A program made the translations under genes and the position numbers. From NCBI RefSeq assembly GCF_900155915.1, contig NZ_FTPO01000001.1, positions 434,001 to 498,000 of the forward strand: a stretch of DNA of 64,000 nt, given 5' to 3'. Under the pieces are notes generated by a model. That model was not told the DNA's origin and did not search any database. It worked only from the letters and a program-made list of their open reading frames with translations. Source of the DNA: Microbacterium sp. RU33B. GTDB taxonomy: Bacteria > Actinomycetota > Actinomycetes > Actinomycetales > Microbacteriaceae. Positions 40,548 through 48,980 of this stretch are shown here, piece after piece; position 1 is the stretch's first letter; every line of letters begins with the position of its first letter.

Positions 40548-41335
40548 GATGCCCGCCGTGGGGTCGGCACACCCAGCCGATGCAGGATCCGACGCAGCGC
40601 GAGCCGCGTCCACCTGATCGGCGGGAAGTCGTGCGGCCAGTGCACGATCACGGTACGGGCGCCGCGGACGATCCGCCGACCGAAGGCGCGTCGACTGGCG
40701 AAGGGTCGCATCGACATGCCCATCGCCGCGTCTGCGACGAAGCGGATGCGGTGCCGCTCGCCGAAGTGGAAGGCGAGGTCGAGATCGTCGTGCAGCTCGG
40801 CGTCAGCGCGATGGGCGAGAGAGCGGATGTCGTGCCAGGCATCCCGTCGGAAACCGAGGTTCGACCCGAACAGGGGCAGGTGGCCGAGGGTGGGAGCGAG
40901 GAGGAGCGCATACGCGCCGAGGTACGCGGCGGCCAGCGGAGACCGGAGCGCCCGGGGGCCGTCGACGAACACCGCGCCGCCGGCGAAGACGCCGACGTCC
41001 GGTCGTGCGGCGAAGGCGGCCGTCATCACCTGGACCCAGCTCGCCGCCGGGAGGCAGTCGGCGTCGAGGCGCAGGATGAGATCGCCCGAGGCCGCGTCGT
41101 AGCCGGCGGAGCTCGCGGCGGGGATCCCCGCACGATCGCAGCGCACGACGCGCGCGCCCGCTTCGCGGGCCACCGTCGCCGAGGCGTCCGTCGATCCGTT
41201 GTCGACCACGATGACCTCGTCGGGTCGCCGTGTCTGCAGCGACAGTGCGCGCAGGCAGCGCGCGAGTTCGGCGCTGTCGTCCTTGACGGGGATCACGATG
41301 GAGACGGTCGCCGGCGGGGGAGTGGGGGAGATCAT
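40544..41335 (-). CDS. Family 2 glycosyltransferase
   Basis: A 263-residue inverting GT-A enzyme: VSIVIPVKDDSAELARCLRA, VIVVDNGSTDASATVA for nucleotide binding and RLDADCLPAASWVQ with the DxD motif that binds the metal-sugar nucleotide. A hydrophobic stretch (about 160-180) and a basic C-terminus suggest membrane association. I chose ATG at 41335 because GAGACT stands seven bases upstream; ATG at 41353 is the alternative. It heads a unit with the EEP-fold protein and the membrane protein, perhaps for a cell-envelope lipid or glycan. Confidence 0.82.
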   Translation of the reverse strand: MISPTPPPATVSIVIPVKDDSAELARCLRALSLQTRRPDEVIVVDNGSTDASATVAREAGARVVRCDRAGIPAASSAGYDAASGDLILRLDADCLPAASWVQVMTAAFAARPDVGVFAGGAVFVDGPRALRSPLAAAYLGAYALLLAPTLGHLPLFGSNLGFRRDAWHDIRSLAHRADAELHDDLDLAFHFGERHRIRFVADAAMGMSMRPFASRRAFGRRIVRGARTVIVHWPHDFPPIRWTRLALRRILHRLGVPTPRRAS

Positions 41336-41396
41336 CCGTCCCAGTCTCGTCATCGCCGCGGTTCCTCGCAGACCCTTGACACGGTGCGCGGAAACG

Positions 41397-41431
41397 CCGG
41401 ATGCCGCAGCGACGAGCGCTGCGGCATCCGG
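41397..41431. terminator. Hairpin terminator downstream of msrA
   Basis: CCGGATGCCGCAGCG (41397-41411) pairs perfectly with CGCTGCGGCATCCGG (41417-41431) around the loop ACGAG. It lies just beyond the msrA stop (reverse strand) and upstream of the glycosyltransferase promoter, without a T-run. Confidence 0.8.
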
Positions 41432-41441
41432 GGGCCGTCTG

Positions 41442-41987
41442 TCACGCGTGGGCGGCGGCATCCCTCTTCGGGAGCACCCACCCGGCGCGCGGGAAGTGGC
41501 ACGTGTAGCCGTTGGGGTACCGGATCAGGTAGTCCTGGTGCTCGGGCTCGGCCTCCCAGAACGGACCCGCGGGCTCGATCGTCGTGACGGCCTTCGCGGG
41601 CCACAGCCCCGACGCGTCGACGTCGGCGATCGTGTCGCGGGCGACCTGCTCCTGCCCGGGGCTGAGCGGGAAGATCGCGGAGCGGTAGCTGGAGCCGATG
41701 TCGTTGCCCTGACGGTTCAGGGTCGACGGGTCGTGGATCTGGAAGAAGAAGGCCAGGATGTCGCGATACGTCGTCTTCGAGGGGTCGAAGACGATCTCGA
41801 CGGCTTCGGCGTGACCGGGGTGGTTGCGGTAGGTGGCGTGGTCGTTCGTGCCGCCGGTATAGCCGACGCGGGTCTGGAGAACGCCGGGCTGGCGGCGGAT
41901 GAGATCTTCCATGCCCCAGAAGCAGCCCCCCGCGAGGACGGCGGTCTCGGTGCCGGGGGTCTCGTTGATGGTTCCGTTGTCGGTCAT
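41442..41987 (-). CDS. msrA: Peptide methionine-S-sulfoxide reductase MsrA
   Basis: Repairs the S epimer of oxidised methionine. The 181-residue protein has the active-site Cys22 in [10 protein letters not shown], and the family blocks [39 protein letters not shown] and [14 protein letters not shown] at 41987 overlaps the msrB stop by four bases, so msrB and msrA are coupled. A hairpin terminator follows the gene. Confidence 0.95.
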   Translation of the reverse strand: MTDNGTINETPGTETAVLAGGCFWGMEDLIRRQPGVLQTRVGYTGGTNDHATYRNHPGHAEAVEIVFDPSKTTYRDILAFFFQIHDPSTLNRQGNDIGSSYRSAIFPLSPGQEQVARDTIADVDASGLWPAKAVTTIEPAGPFWEAEPEHQDYLIRYPNGYTCHFPRAGWVLPKRDAAAHA

Positions 41988-42445
41988 GATGCGTCCTTGT
42001 CGGTGTCGAAGCGGGCGAGGTAGGCCCCGTAGCCCTGGTCGTCGAGCTCGTCGACGGGTACGAAGCGCAGAGCGGCCGAGTTCATGCAGTATCTCAGGCC
42101 TCCGGCATCCCTCGGGCCGTCTCGGAACACGTGGCCGAGGTGGCTCTGGGCGCCGGACGAGCGCACTTCGGTGCGCGGCATCAGCATCTTCCAGTCGGTC
42201 TTGGTGGTGACCGCCTCCGGGTCGATCGGCTTCGTGAAGCTCGGCCATCCGGTTCCGCTGTCGTACTTGTCGGTCGACGAGAACAAGGGCTGTCCCGACA
42301 CGATGTCGACGTAGATGCCCGGCGCGTGGTTGTTCCAGTAGGCGTTGCGGAACGGCGGCTCGGTGCCCTCGTCCTGCGTGACGGAGTACTGGAGATTGGT
42401 GAGGGCGCTGACGGCCTCGGGGGTCCTGCGGTAGTCGCTGGTCAT
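41984..42445 (-). CDS. msrB: Peptide methionine-R-sulfoxide reductase MsrB
   Basis: Reduces the R epimer of methionine sulfoxide. The 153-residue protein has [25 protein letters not shown] and the catalytic Cys120 in [12 protein letters not shown]. Cys120 is its only cysteine, so it is the zinc-free form and lacks a resolving Cys. It must be reduced directly by a thiol partner. The ATG has a GAGGAG ribosome site. It is the first gene of the msrB-msrA pair. Confidence 0.95.
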   Translation of the reverse strand: MTSDYRRTPEAVSALTNLQYSVTQDEGTEPPFRNAYWNNHAPGIYVDIVSGQPLFSSTDKYDSGTGWPSFTKPIDPEAVTTKTDWKMLMPRTEVRSSGAQSHLGHVFRDGPRDAGGLRYCMNSAALRFVPVDELDDQGYGAYLARFDTDKDAS

Positions 42446-42556
42446 GGTGTGGCTCCTCCTCGGGTGCCGCCGCTGGCTGCGGCGTCACAGAACACAACGG
42501 ACGCCCGCGCTCATTTGGTCCCGCGAAGCTGGGAGCGGGCCGTGAGTTCCGCGACG

Positions 42557-42706
42557 TCAGTGCTCTTCGTCGACGCTGCCGTCTTCGTGCACCAGCGCCG
42601 GCGCGTCTTCGGCGTCGAGAGGTGCGTCGATGTCATCGGGTTCGGCCGCGCCGGTCGTGTCGGGTTCGGGGCCGGGCTCGCGGGGTGGCAGCTGTGCGTC
42701 TGTCAT
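42557..42706 (-). CDS. Small acidic protein (49 residues)
   Basis: I do not recognise a family. The frame begins ATG at 42706 with a good GGAGG ribosome site one base before it and encodes 49 residues rich in Asp, Glu, Pro and Ala, with no hydrophobic segment (predicted disordered). It ends EDGSVDEEH. The ribosome site, codon use (C/G at third positions) and its own intergenic space argue that it is real. It precedes msrBA on the same strand. Confidence 0.6.
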   Translation of the reverse strand: MTDAQLPPREPGPEPDTTGAAEPDDIDAPLDAEDAPALVHEDGSVDEEH

Positions 42707-42792
42707 GCCTCCAGCCCATCGTGATCGGGCCCCGCGCGCAACCCGGTTGACACCGGCCGCGCGGTAGCCGCCACCCGGCGTAGCCTGAGGGG

Positions 42793-43497
42793 ATGCCCGC
42801 GAGCGAGAATCCCCCGAGCGCGCGGGCGCAGCTCTCGGACTTCGTCGCGGATGCCGGATCCTCGCTCATCCCGTCCGGCCTGCCCACCGGCACGCGCCCC
42901 CGCGACGCCGCCGTCCTGATCCTCTTCGGCGTTCTGGATTCGCTTCCCAGCGACCACGAGGCGCAAGCGCGTGCCGTGACGCGCGACCTCGATGTGCTGC
43001 TCCTCTCCCGCGCGGCCACGCTGCGCTCGCACGCCGGGCAGGTCGCCTTCCCCGGTGGACGCATCGATCCCGACGACGATGGTCCCGTCGCGGCGGCACT
43101 GCGCGAGGCGCAGGAGGAGACCGGTCTCGACCCGGCGGGAGTCGACGTGCTGGGGGCGCTTCCCCGCGTTCCGCTCGCGTTCTCGCGCCATCTCGTCACG
43201 CCTGTCCTCGGCTGGTGGCGGCAGCCGTCACCCGTGCGAGCGGTCGACGCCGCCGAGTCGGCGGACGTGTTCCGGGCCCCCGTCGCCGACCTCCTCGACC
43301 CCGCGAATCGTGGTGTGACGGTGATCCGCCGCGATGGTCAGGAATGGCGCGGACCGGGGTTCCTCGTCGGCCGGCACCTCGTGTGGGGCTTCACCGGAAT
43401 GCTGCTCTCGCGGCTCTTCGACGAGCTCGGCTGGGCCGAGCCGTGGAACGACGCGCGCGAACTGCCTCTCGACGCCGCGGGCGACACGGGGCGCTGA
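42793..43497 (+). CDS. NUDIX hydrolase, CoA pyrophosphatase type
   Basis: A 234-residue hydrolase. The NUDIX box is GRIDPDDDGPVAAALREAQEE-like: G, five residues, then REAQEETGLD with the metal-binding Glu residues (about 100-120). It is preceded by LRSHAGQVAFPGG, the NuCoA motif that marks CoA pyrophosphatases (NudL/YeaB-like), so CoA or its derivatives are the likely substrates. TAGCCT lies six bases before the ATG. It converges with the HxlR gene. Confidence 0.9.
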   Translation: MPASENPPSARAQLSDFVADAGSSLIPSGLPTGTRPRDAAVLILFGVLDSLPSDHEAQARAVTRDLDVLLLSRAATLRSHAGQVAFPGGRIDPDDDGPVAAALREAQEETGLDPAGVDVLGALPRVPLAFSRHLVTPVLGWWRQPSPVRAVDAAESADVFRAPVADLLDPANRGVTVIRRDGQEWRGPGFLVGRHLVWGFTGMLLSRLFDELGWAEPWNDARELPLDAAGDTGR

Positions 43498-43508
43498 GAG
43501 CGAGCCCC

Positions 43509-43790
43509 TCAGGACTCGGAGGCGCCCCAGTGCGCGAGTGCGGCGATCGCCTCGCGCAGCGCGCGCCCGCGATCGGTCAGCGCGTACGCCCGGGTGTTGT
43601 GCCGCAGGGGGAGGCGCGAGAGGATGCCGGCCGCTTCGAGCTCGCGGAGGCGGATCGCGAGCATGTTGGTCGGCACCCCGAGGTCGCGCTGCAGATCGCC
43701 GTAGCGCTGCGGTCCGTCGAGGAGCCGCTCCACGATGAGCAGCGCCCATCGTGCCCCGACGACGTCGAGGGCGGCGGCGAGGTCGTTCAC
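43509..43790 (-). CDS. HxlR-family transcriptional regulator
   Basis: A 93-residue protein consisting of a winged helix: DVVGARWALLIVERLLDGPQ, RYGDLQRDLGVPTNMLAIRL (recognition helix) and LRHNTRAYALTDRGRAL (wing). HxlR/DUF24 proteins sense oxidative or aldehyde stress, but there is no N-terminal Cys here, so redox sensing is unlikely. GTG at 43790 overlaps the stop of the VOC gene (GTGA). A palindrome of HxlR type covers the promoter of the pair. Confidence 0.85.
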   Translation of the reverse strand: MNDLAAALDVVGARWALLIVERLLDGPQRYGDLQRDLGVPTNMLAIRLRELEAAGILSRLPLRHNTRAYALTDRGRALREAIAALAHWGASES

Positions 43791-44191
43791 GCGGTCGGGT
43801 CGGCGTCCGGCTTCATCCAGAACGGCGAGTAGTGGTAGCCGTCGGGATCGTCGAACTGGCGCTGGTACATGAAGGGATAGTCGTCGGTGTCGCCGACGCG
43901 GCCTCCGGCGGCACCCGCGCGCTCGACGAGTTCGTCGACCGCCTCGCGGCTCTCGAGGTCGAACGACACCGTGACCTTCGAGGGAGTGTCGGGGCCGCCG
44001 ATCAGCTCTTCGACGCCTCCGACGTTCGCGTACATCTCGCGGCTGCCGAGCATCACGTACTGTTCGGGCGCGATCGCGAAGCACGACACGTTGTGGTCCG
44101 ACATCTCGGCATTGAGCGTCCAGCCGAGGGCGGTGTAGAAGGCGGTCGCGCGCTCCACGCTCTCGACCGGGCAGGTGATGAAGAGGCTCAT
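43787..44191 (-). CDS. VOC-family (glyoxalase/dioxygenase-fold) protein
   Basis: A 134-residue protein with paired beta-alpha-beta-beta-beta modules: FITCPVESVERATAFYTALG, FAIAPEQYVMLGSREMY, KVTVSFDLESREAVDELVER and FDDPDGYHYSPFWMKP. This is the YaeR/bleomycin-resistance/lactoylglutathione-lyase superfamily; a stress-related role fits the regulator partner, but the reaction is unknown. ATG at 44191 is preceded by AAGTAT with a six-base gap. It is the first gene of the VOC-hxlR pair. Confidence 0.87.
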   Translation of the reverse strand: MSLFITCPVESVERATAFYTALGWTLNAEMSDHNVSCFAIAPEQYVMLGSREMYANVGGVEELIGGPDTPSKVTVSFDLESREAVDELVERAGAAGGRVGDTDDYPFMYQRQFDDPDGYHYSPFWMKPDADPTA

Positions 44192-44199
44192 GGATGGAT

Positions 44200-44216
44200 A
44201 CTTGCAAAATACAAGT
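44200..44216 (-). promoter_or_regulatory. HxlR-type palindromic operator of the VOC-hxlR pair
   Basis: ACTTG (44200-44204) and CAAGT (44212-44216) are separated by seven A/T-rich bases, forming a 17-base palindrome unlike the GC-rich surroundings. It overlaps the AAGTAT -10 of the VOC gene. The short-arm A/T-rich form fits known DUF24/HxlR operators, so the co-encoded regulator is the likely ligand. Confidence 0.65.
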
Positions 44217-44222
44217 GAGGCG

Positions 44223-45197
44223 TCAAGGGCCCTCATGGTTCGTGCTGATCAGGTTCTCCGTGGCGAGCGCCGACAGCGTGAGCCGTTCGAGGTCTGTCGC
44301 GCGCAGATCGGGCCAGCCGTGCAGGACCCCACGCCACTCGGCGGGCACCGCCGATGCGCCGTAGCGGGCGCCCGCGAGAGATCCTGCGATGGCCGCGATC
44401 GTGTCGGTGTCGTTCCCGCCGCGCACGGCGCGTTCGAGGGCATCGGCGAGGGAGGTCGACCCGCTCACGGCGGCCAGGGCGGCCTGGAAAGCCCGAACGA
44501 CCCAGCCGTTGTCCTGAGACAGGTCGCGCGGATGCCTCCCTTCCGCGTCGTCGATCAGATGCAGCCAGCGTTCACGTCGCTGCGCAGGGATCCACTCGAG
44601 TTGCGCACGCACATCGACCTCGCCCGTGAGGATCGCATGTCGGATCGCGAGGCACCACAGCGCGCAGGCATCCGCGTTGTCGTCTTCCCAGTGGGTGAGC
44701 TTCGCCACCCGGCCGGCGGCCGCCGCCAGTTCGGCAGGGGAGCGGTCGAGGTAGCCGAGGGCGACGGGCCCGGTGCGCATCAGCGAGCCGTTTCCGCCAC
44801 TCTTGCCGTGCTGGGCATGGAGCGATTCGGATGCCGCCCGCGCCGACTCCTCCGTGATCGCGCCGACGACGAGCCGGCCGAGCAGGGCACGTGTCTGGGC
44901 TCCGACGTCGCGGGAGGTGTGCGACCACTGGAGCCAGTCCTCGACGATCGCGGCAAGAGCAACGGGATCCTCGAGCCGGTGACCCTCGGCGAGCTGGTGG
45001 AGGATCGGCATGGCCATGCTCGTGTCGTCGGTCCACTCGCCGACCCCGTGCCCGAAGTAGCCGATCCCGAACTCGGGCACCACGTCGTCGGCGAGACTCG
45101 GCCCGAATTCGTACTGCGAGCCGAGCGCGTCGCCGGCCGCCGAAGCGAGGACGGAGCCGACGGCGCGGTCGACCTGGACCGACGTGAGAGAGATCAT
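44223..45197 (-). CDS. ADP-ribosylglycohydrolase-family protein
   Basis: A 324-residue all-helical hydrolase of the DraG/ARH family, which removes ADP-ribose from proteins or small molecules. The metal-binding motifs are visible: GDALGSQYEFG, WTDDTSMAMPIL near the N-terminus and GGNDTDTIAAIAGSLAGARYG near the C-terminus. GGNGSLMRTGPVALGYL is also conserved. The ATG at 45197 has an AAGGAC ribosome site. There is no DraT-like ADP-ribosyltransferase next to it. Confidence 0.92.
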   Translation of the reverse strand: MISLTSVQVDRAVGSVLASAAGDALGSQYEFGPSLADDVVPEFGIGYFGHGVGEWTDDTSMAMPILHQLAEGHRLEDPVALAAIVEDWLQWSHTSRDVGAQTRALLGRLVVGAITEESARAASESLHAQHGKSGGNGSLMRTGPVALGYLDRSPAELAAAAGRVAKLTHWEDDNADACALWCLAIRHAILTGEVDVRAQLEWIPAQRRERWLHLIDDAEGRHPRDLSQDNGWVVRAFQAALAAVSGSTSLADALERAVRGGNDTDTIAAIAGSLAGARYGASAVPAEWRGVLHGWPDLRATDLERLTLSALATENLISTNHEGP

Positions 45198-45510
45198 CGT
45201 TTGTCCTTCGGGTGGGGTGCGCGCGGCGGCCGGGGGGTGGATTGCGGGAGCTGTTCGATCGGCAGCGCGGCGGCGGCATCGCCCGCGCGGCGAGCTGCTC
45301 GAACTCGTCCAGGTCGTCAGCCTAGGGGCGGCCTCCGACGTGGCGTGTCGTGCCGGGCGGGTCCGAGACGAGTGCGTGCGATCTGCACGGCGCATCCTCG
45401 CCGGAGACGGTGGCCGCCGACTCGCTCGCGGTGACTGGCCCCTTCCGGTGAAACGCTCACGGCGCCGCGCCGGGCGTTCGGGTCGAGGCGTCCGTCGTCT
45501 TCACTGTTGC
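45198..45510. other. Non-coding gap upstream of the ADP-ribosylglycohydrolase
   Basis: I see no supported gene in this stretch of about 310 bases. A reverse-strand TAGGCT (45324-45329) could be the promoter of the ADP-ribosylglycohydrolase with a leader of roughly 115 bases. The open frames here are Arg-rich and read like non-coding high-GC sequence. Confidence 0.5.
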
Positions 45511-45536
45511 CATATTAGAACATTTGTTCTAATATG
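45511..45536 (+). promoter_or_regulatory. Perfect 26-bp palindrome with LexA (SOS-box) core before DUF222-HNH gene
   Basis: CATATTAGAACA and TGTTCTAATATG are perfect complements with a 2-base centre. The core GAAC-ATTT-GTTC matches the Gram-positive LexA box GAACN4GTTC. Within it TAATAT (45531-45536) is a -10-like hexamer six bases before the ATG at 45543, so bound repressor would block the promoter. It is strikingly AT-rich for this genome. Confidence 0.7.
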
Positions 45537-45541
45537 AAGAC

Positions 45542-46792
45542 ATGGATCTCGATGAATCTCCCGCCTACTGGGATGACGCGTGCGAGGGTCCTGATGCGGT
45601 CGATCTCGTCGTCGAGGTCTCCGTCATGATGTCTGTCTTCGCGGCTGACCGCGTCGTGCGCGTCGATGCGATGCATCGCCAGGGTCTCGCCGAGGCCGAA
45701 GCCCACGGTCGGGCACTCGTTCCCGTCGTCGAGCGAGGCATCCGGCTCGAGCTCGCGGCGGCGCTGCGCATCACCGAGGCCGCGGCCGATCAGCTGCTGG
45801 CGCTCTCCGAGGCGCTGGTTCATCGCTACCCGCAGGCGCTGGCGTCGCTCGGCCGCGCCGGCATGACCGAGCGTCACGCGCAGGCCCTCGTCGATGAGTT
45901 GGAGGGCGCATCCCTCGAGGTGCGCGAGGCGTTGATCGGGCGGGCCGTCGAGCTTGCTGAGCGCGAATCCGTCGGCACGTTCCGCCGCCGGCTGCGCAAA
46001 CTCGTCGCCGAGCATGAGGCTGAGACCCTCGCCGAGCGCCACGCGGAGGCCCTCGATCGTCGCCGGGTGGCCATCGAGTACGTCGACGATGCGATGGCGT
46101 GGCTGCATCTCCACATTCCGGCGGTGGAGGCCCAGGCGGTGTTCGATCGGGCAACGTCGATCGCGAAGGTGCTGGCGGCCGAAGAAGGAGAAGTCCGCAC
46201 TCTCGATCAGCTGCGCGCCGACGTGATGTGCGACCTCCTCATCGAGGGCGACACCATGTCGCACCCCGAGCGGGCTCGGGGCATCCGTGCCAGCGTCGCG
46301 GTCACGGTTCCCGCTCTGTCCCTCCTCGGTGACACCGCAGGGGCCGGAGTGATAGGCCCCGCCGTCGTCGAAGGCATCGGACCCATTCCCCTCGACCGCG
46401 CGCGCGAACTCTGCGGAGGCGCCGACGGGTGGATGCGGGTTCTCACCCATCCCGAGACCGGCATGGTGCTCTCGGTCGGCCGCGACCAGTATCGACCTCC
46501 TCCCGCTCTCCGGCGGTTGGTCCGCTGGCGGGCTGATCGGTGCATGGCACCCGGATGCGGCATTCCGGCATCCCGCTGCGAGATCGATCATTCGATCGCC
46601 TGGGAACACGGCGGCACGACGTCGCTATGGAACACCGCTCCGCTGTGCAGAGGACATCACATCGTCAAGCACCACGGCGGGTGGACGTTGCGCCAGTTCG
46701 AGAACGGCACGATCGAGTGGACCTCGCCCACGGGCCGCCGCTATCTCGTCGAGCCCGAGCGCCGCGTTCCGGTGTTCCGGTATGCCGCCTGA
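45542..46792 (+). CDS. DUF222/13E12-family HNH endonuclease
   Basis: The 416-residue protein has the N-terminal DUF222 domain (13E12 repeat family; LRITEAAADQLLALSEALVH, RAGMTERHAQALVDELEG) and a C-terminal HNH nuclease unit: APGCGIPASRCEIDHSIAWE, HGGTTSLWNTAPLCRGHH, then KHHGG. The catalytic His is in CEIDH and the second half in NTAPLCRGHH. These are dispersed multi-copy genes of actinobacteria with unproved mobility or repair roles. The translated start is reported as 45542, although the ATG itself lies at 45543-45545 within CATGG. A LexA-like palindrome covers the promoter. Confidence 0.85.
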   Translation: MDLDESPAYWDDACEGPDAVDLVVEVSVMMSVFAADRVVRVDAMHRQGLAEAEAHGRALVPVVERGIRLELAAALRITEAAADQLLALSEALVHRYPQALASLGRAGMTERHAQALVDELEGASLEVREALIGRAVELAERESVGTFRRRLRKLVAEHEAETLAERHAEALDRRRVAIEYVDDAMAWLHLHIPAVEAQAVFDRATSIAKVLAAEEGEVRTLDQLRADVMCDLLIEGDTMSHPERARGIRASVAVTVPALSLLGDTAGAGVIGPAVVEGIGPIPLDRARELCGGADGWMRVLTHPETGMVLSVGRDQYRPPPALRRLVRWRADRCMAPGCGIPASRCEIDHSIAWEHGGTTSLWNTAPLCRGHHIVKHHGGWTLRQFENGTIEWTSPTGRRYLVEPERRVPVFRYAA

Positions 46793-46946
46793 GTCAGCGA
46801 CCCTCGCGTATCGCCGGGCAGGTGACGTCGTCGAGCGTCTCGGTGCGTACCGAGTCTTGTCCCGGCGATCCGGCGATCCAGCGACGCTGCCGGCGGATCG
46901 TCGATCAGCGTGCGCGGATGTCGGGGCGTCGTGCCAGGATCCTCGC

Positions 46947-47348
46947 ATGACCCGCTTCGCCATCGACGCGCCGACCGCGCTGCGAATCGTCACCGATGAT
47001 CGGCCTGTCGACGCCGCGCACTCCCTGGTGGGGCCGTCGATCCTCCGATCCCACGCCCTCTCCGCGCTCTACCGGGCGTCGCGCGACGGATCGCTCGACG
47101 AGAAGACGGCCCGCGCGCAGCTGGAGGGCATCGCCGGGCTGAAGATCAGGCTGCTCGGCGACCGGGTGTCGCGCTCGACGGCGTTCGTCATCGCAGGCCT
47201 AAGCGGGTGGGACGACACGGAGCAGGCGGAGTACCTCGCCGTGGCACAGCTGCAGGCCGACGCCCTCATCACCGAAGACCCCGCACTGATCGCCGCCGCG
47301 GAGCACATCGTGCCGATCGCGTCGTACGACCAGCTCTTCAGCGTCTAG
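46947..47348 (+). CDS. PIN-like domain protein
   Basis: A 133-residue protein with the outline of a VapC-type PIN domain: an N-terminal IDAPTALRIVTDD-like strand with Asp, LVGPSILRSHALSALYRASR in place of the usual P-S-L-L-x-x-E segment, and AEYLAVAQLQADALITEDPAL with the C-terminal acidic pair. The usual Glu in the second segment is a His or Ser, so activity is uncertain. No VapB-like antitoxin gene lies upstream, and it may be an orphan. CAGGAT stands six bases before the ATG. Confidence 0.7.
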   Translation: MTRFAIDAPTALRIVTDDRPVDAAHSLVGPSILRSHALSALYRASRDGSLDEKTARAQLEGIAGLKIRLLGDRVSRSTAFVIAGLSGWDDTEQAEYLAVAQLQADALITEDPALIAAAEHIVPIASYDQLFSV

Positions 47349-47881
47349 CGCGAGAACCGCTCCACGAGGCGGACCAGCGTCGGGATGCCGCGCGACGTCG
47401 CGGGTCCGCCTGTCAGCCGCTCGACCACGGGGGTTCCGTTGCTCTCCCGATCGCGCTCATTGAGCAGCACGGCCCACCCGGGGCCGGCATCGACCACCCG
47501 ACACCGTCGGTGGGCGGCCTCGCGCACGACATCCGGATCGGCCATCTCGAGCACCCCACCCGAATGGAGGGTGAGTTCGCGTCGATGCGCGTCCGGCTCC
47601 CCGGCGTGCGCGTCCACGATCGCGCCGAGCGACGACAGCGGCATCCCGAATCCCTCGCGCTCCAGCCCTGAACGCGCCGCGAGCGCGACGAGCGCGTCCG
47701 CGATCACGGCGTCCGCCCCGTCGACGCCGAGAGTGCCTGCCGGGAACACGATCGTGCCGTTGCTCTGGAACGTCACGGCATCCGCGCATCCGGCGTCGGC
47801 GAACGCCCCGACGAGATCCGCCGTGGACGGCTGCCCGCGCTGGCCCTGATTGACGTTCCTGATGAACGCGACGTGGTGCAC
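47345..47881 (-). CDS. DUF1697-like protein
   Basis: A 178-residue protein matching DUF1697: HHVAFIRNVNQGQRGQPSTADLV-type start (the family reads FLRGINVGG...), FADAGCADAVTFQSNGTIVF and WAVLLNERDRESNGTPVVER. Function unknown. I chose GTG at 47881 because TACGAT is six bases upstream; the longer frame to 47914 runs over that hexamer. It overlaps the PIN-like gene tail by four bases in convergent orientation. Confidence 0.7.
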   Translation of the reverse strand: MHHVAFIRNVNQGQRGQPSTADLVGAFADAGCADAVTFQSNGTIVFPAGTLGVDGADAVIADALVALAARSGLEREGFGMPLSSLGAIVDAHAGEPDAHRRELTLHSGGVLEMADPDVVREAAHRRCRVVDAGPGWAVLLNERDRESNGTPVVERLTGGPATSRGIPTLVRLVERFSR

Positions 47882-48020
47882 GGCTCGATCGTAGGGCCGG
47901 TCGCGGACCTCCACGCGGGACTCCGCGGCCGCTTCCGTGATGCCGGCGATGCCACGGCGGTGTCGCCAGCGGCGCGAGACCGCGATGTGACGCCGCCGAA
48001 GGCCGGAGCCCGGGGTGCGA

Positions 48021-48848
48021 TCACCGAGGGTCGGGCTCGACCTCCGACCAGTTCGGCAGCCCGCGCGTGAGCAGCGCCACGATCGGGGTGCCGACGACGA
48101 ACGCCGGGAGGATCACGGCGAGCACGTACGGCCCGCTGATCGAGACGGTGTCGCCGGTGAGCGTCTGGGCGACGACCTGGAAGCCGAGATGGAACCCGAC
48201 GCAGGCCCAGACGCTGCGACTCACGATCCGGATGAGCCCGAGCACGATTCCCATGGCGAAGAAGATCCCGACCCGCTCGGTGAAGACCTCCCACCCCTCG
48301 CCCACGACCCAGAGCGCGGTCCCCAGCACGGTGAAGAGAACGGCCTGCGCGACGACGGCGAGCCACGGCGGCATCGCCGCGGCGAGATTGCGGAAGACGT
48401 ATCCGCGGAACACCAGCTCCTCCGGAACGGCTTCGTACACGAACACCGTGACGACGACGAGTGCGAGCATCCCGAACACCTCGGGGCCGGGTGCGAGCGT
48501 CGTCACCGTCATCCACCCCGCCGCGACCGCGACCCCGAGTCCGACGAGGCTCGGAGCCGAGAAAGCGAGGAGCCCGACCAGGAACGGGCGCCACGCCGCG
48601 CGGGAGACCGGGAGCGCGAGGCCGGAGAACGGCCGCCGGTCGAGCCATCGCCGCGCGGCGACCACGAGAGCCACGGCAAGGCATCCGACCGACACAGCTG
48701 TGAAGACGCGCGCACCGACGGTCGGTCGTCCCCCGAAGAGCGCGGTTCCCAGAGCGATCACCGAACCCCACACGACGACCACCCCGAGCAGCACGATCGC
48801 GAGACGCAGCAGCAGGGGCGGGCGACGGTCGAGACGGGTGTCGGTCAT
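48021..48848 (-). CDS. CPBP-family intramembrane metalloprotease
   Basis: A 275-residue membrane protein with about seven to eight helices. The conserved EExxxR signature is VPEELVFRGYVFR (Glu143, Glu144, Arg148), and FHLGFQ near the C-terminus gives the second metal-site motif. These CAAX-protease/bacteriocin-processing (ABI) proteins cleave within membranes; substrates are unknown. The ATG has a GGAGGG ribosome site, with TAGGCT about 22 bases upstream as -10. Confidence 0.85.
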   Translation of the reverse strand: MTDTRLDRRPPLLLRLAIVLLGVVVVWGSVIALGTALFGGRPTVGARVFTAVSVGCLAVALVVAARRWLDRRPFSGLALPVSRAAWRPFLVGLLAFSAPSLVGLGVAVAAGWMTVTTLAPGPEVFGMLALVVVTVFVYEAVPEELVFRGYVFRNLAAAMPPWLAVVAQAVLFTVLGTALWVVGEGWEVFTERVGIFFAMGIVLGLIRIVSRSVWACVGFHLGFQVVAQTLTGDTVSISGPYVLAVILPAFVVGTPIVALLTRGLPNWSEVEPDPR

Positions 48849-48980
48849 CGGGGGAGCCCTCCGCGGTCAGCCTATCCAGGACTCGTCGCGCGCCCCGCAG
48901 CTCCAGCGGCTCCGGCCGATGGGTCTGGAGCGACGTCGATCCGACCTACGCTGGCACGACAGACCACTTCAGGAGGAACC

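Noticed and set aside
42446..42556. Hairpin-like segment TCCCGC...GCGGG before msrB as a terminator of the small acidic gene.
   Set aside because: The stem is short and imperfect with a long loop, so it was not listed as a feature.
45184..45537. Forward frame of 117 codons between the ADP-ribosylglycohydrolase and the DUF222 gene.
   Set aside because: The peptide is Arg-rich without any domain, the frame begins inside the other gene, and it ends in the LexA-like palindrome.
46947..47348. Toxin-antitoxin system based on the PIN-like protein.
   Set aside because: There is no small antitoxin-like gene before or after it, and one catalytic position is not acidic. I left it as an orphan PIN-like protein.
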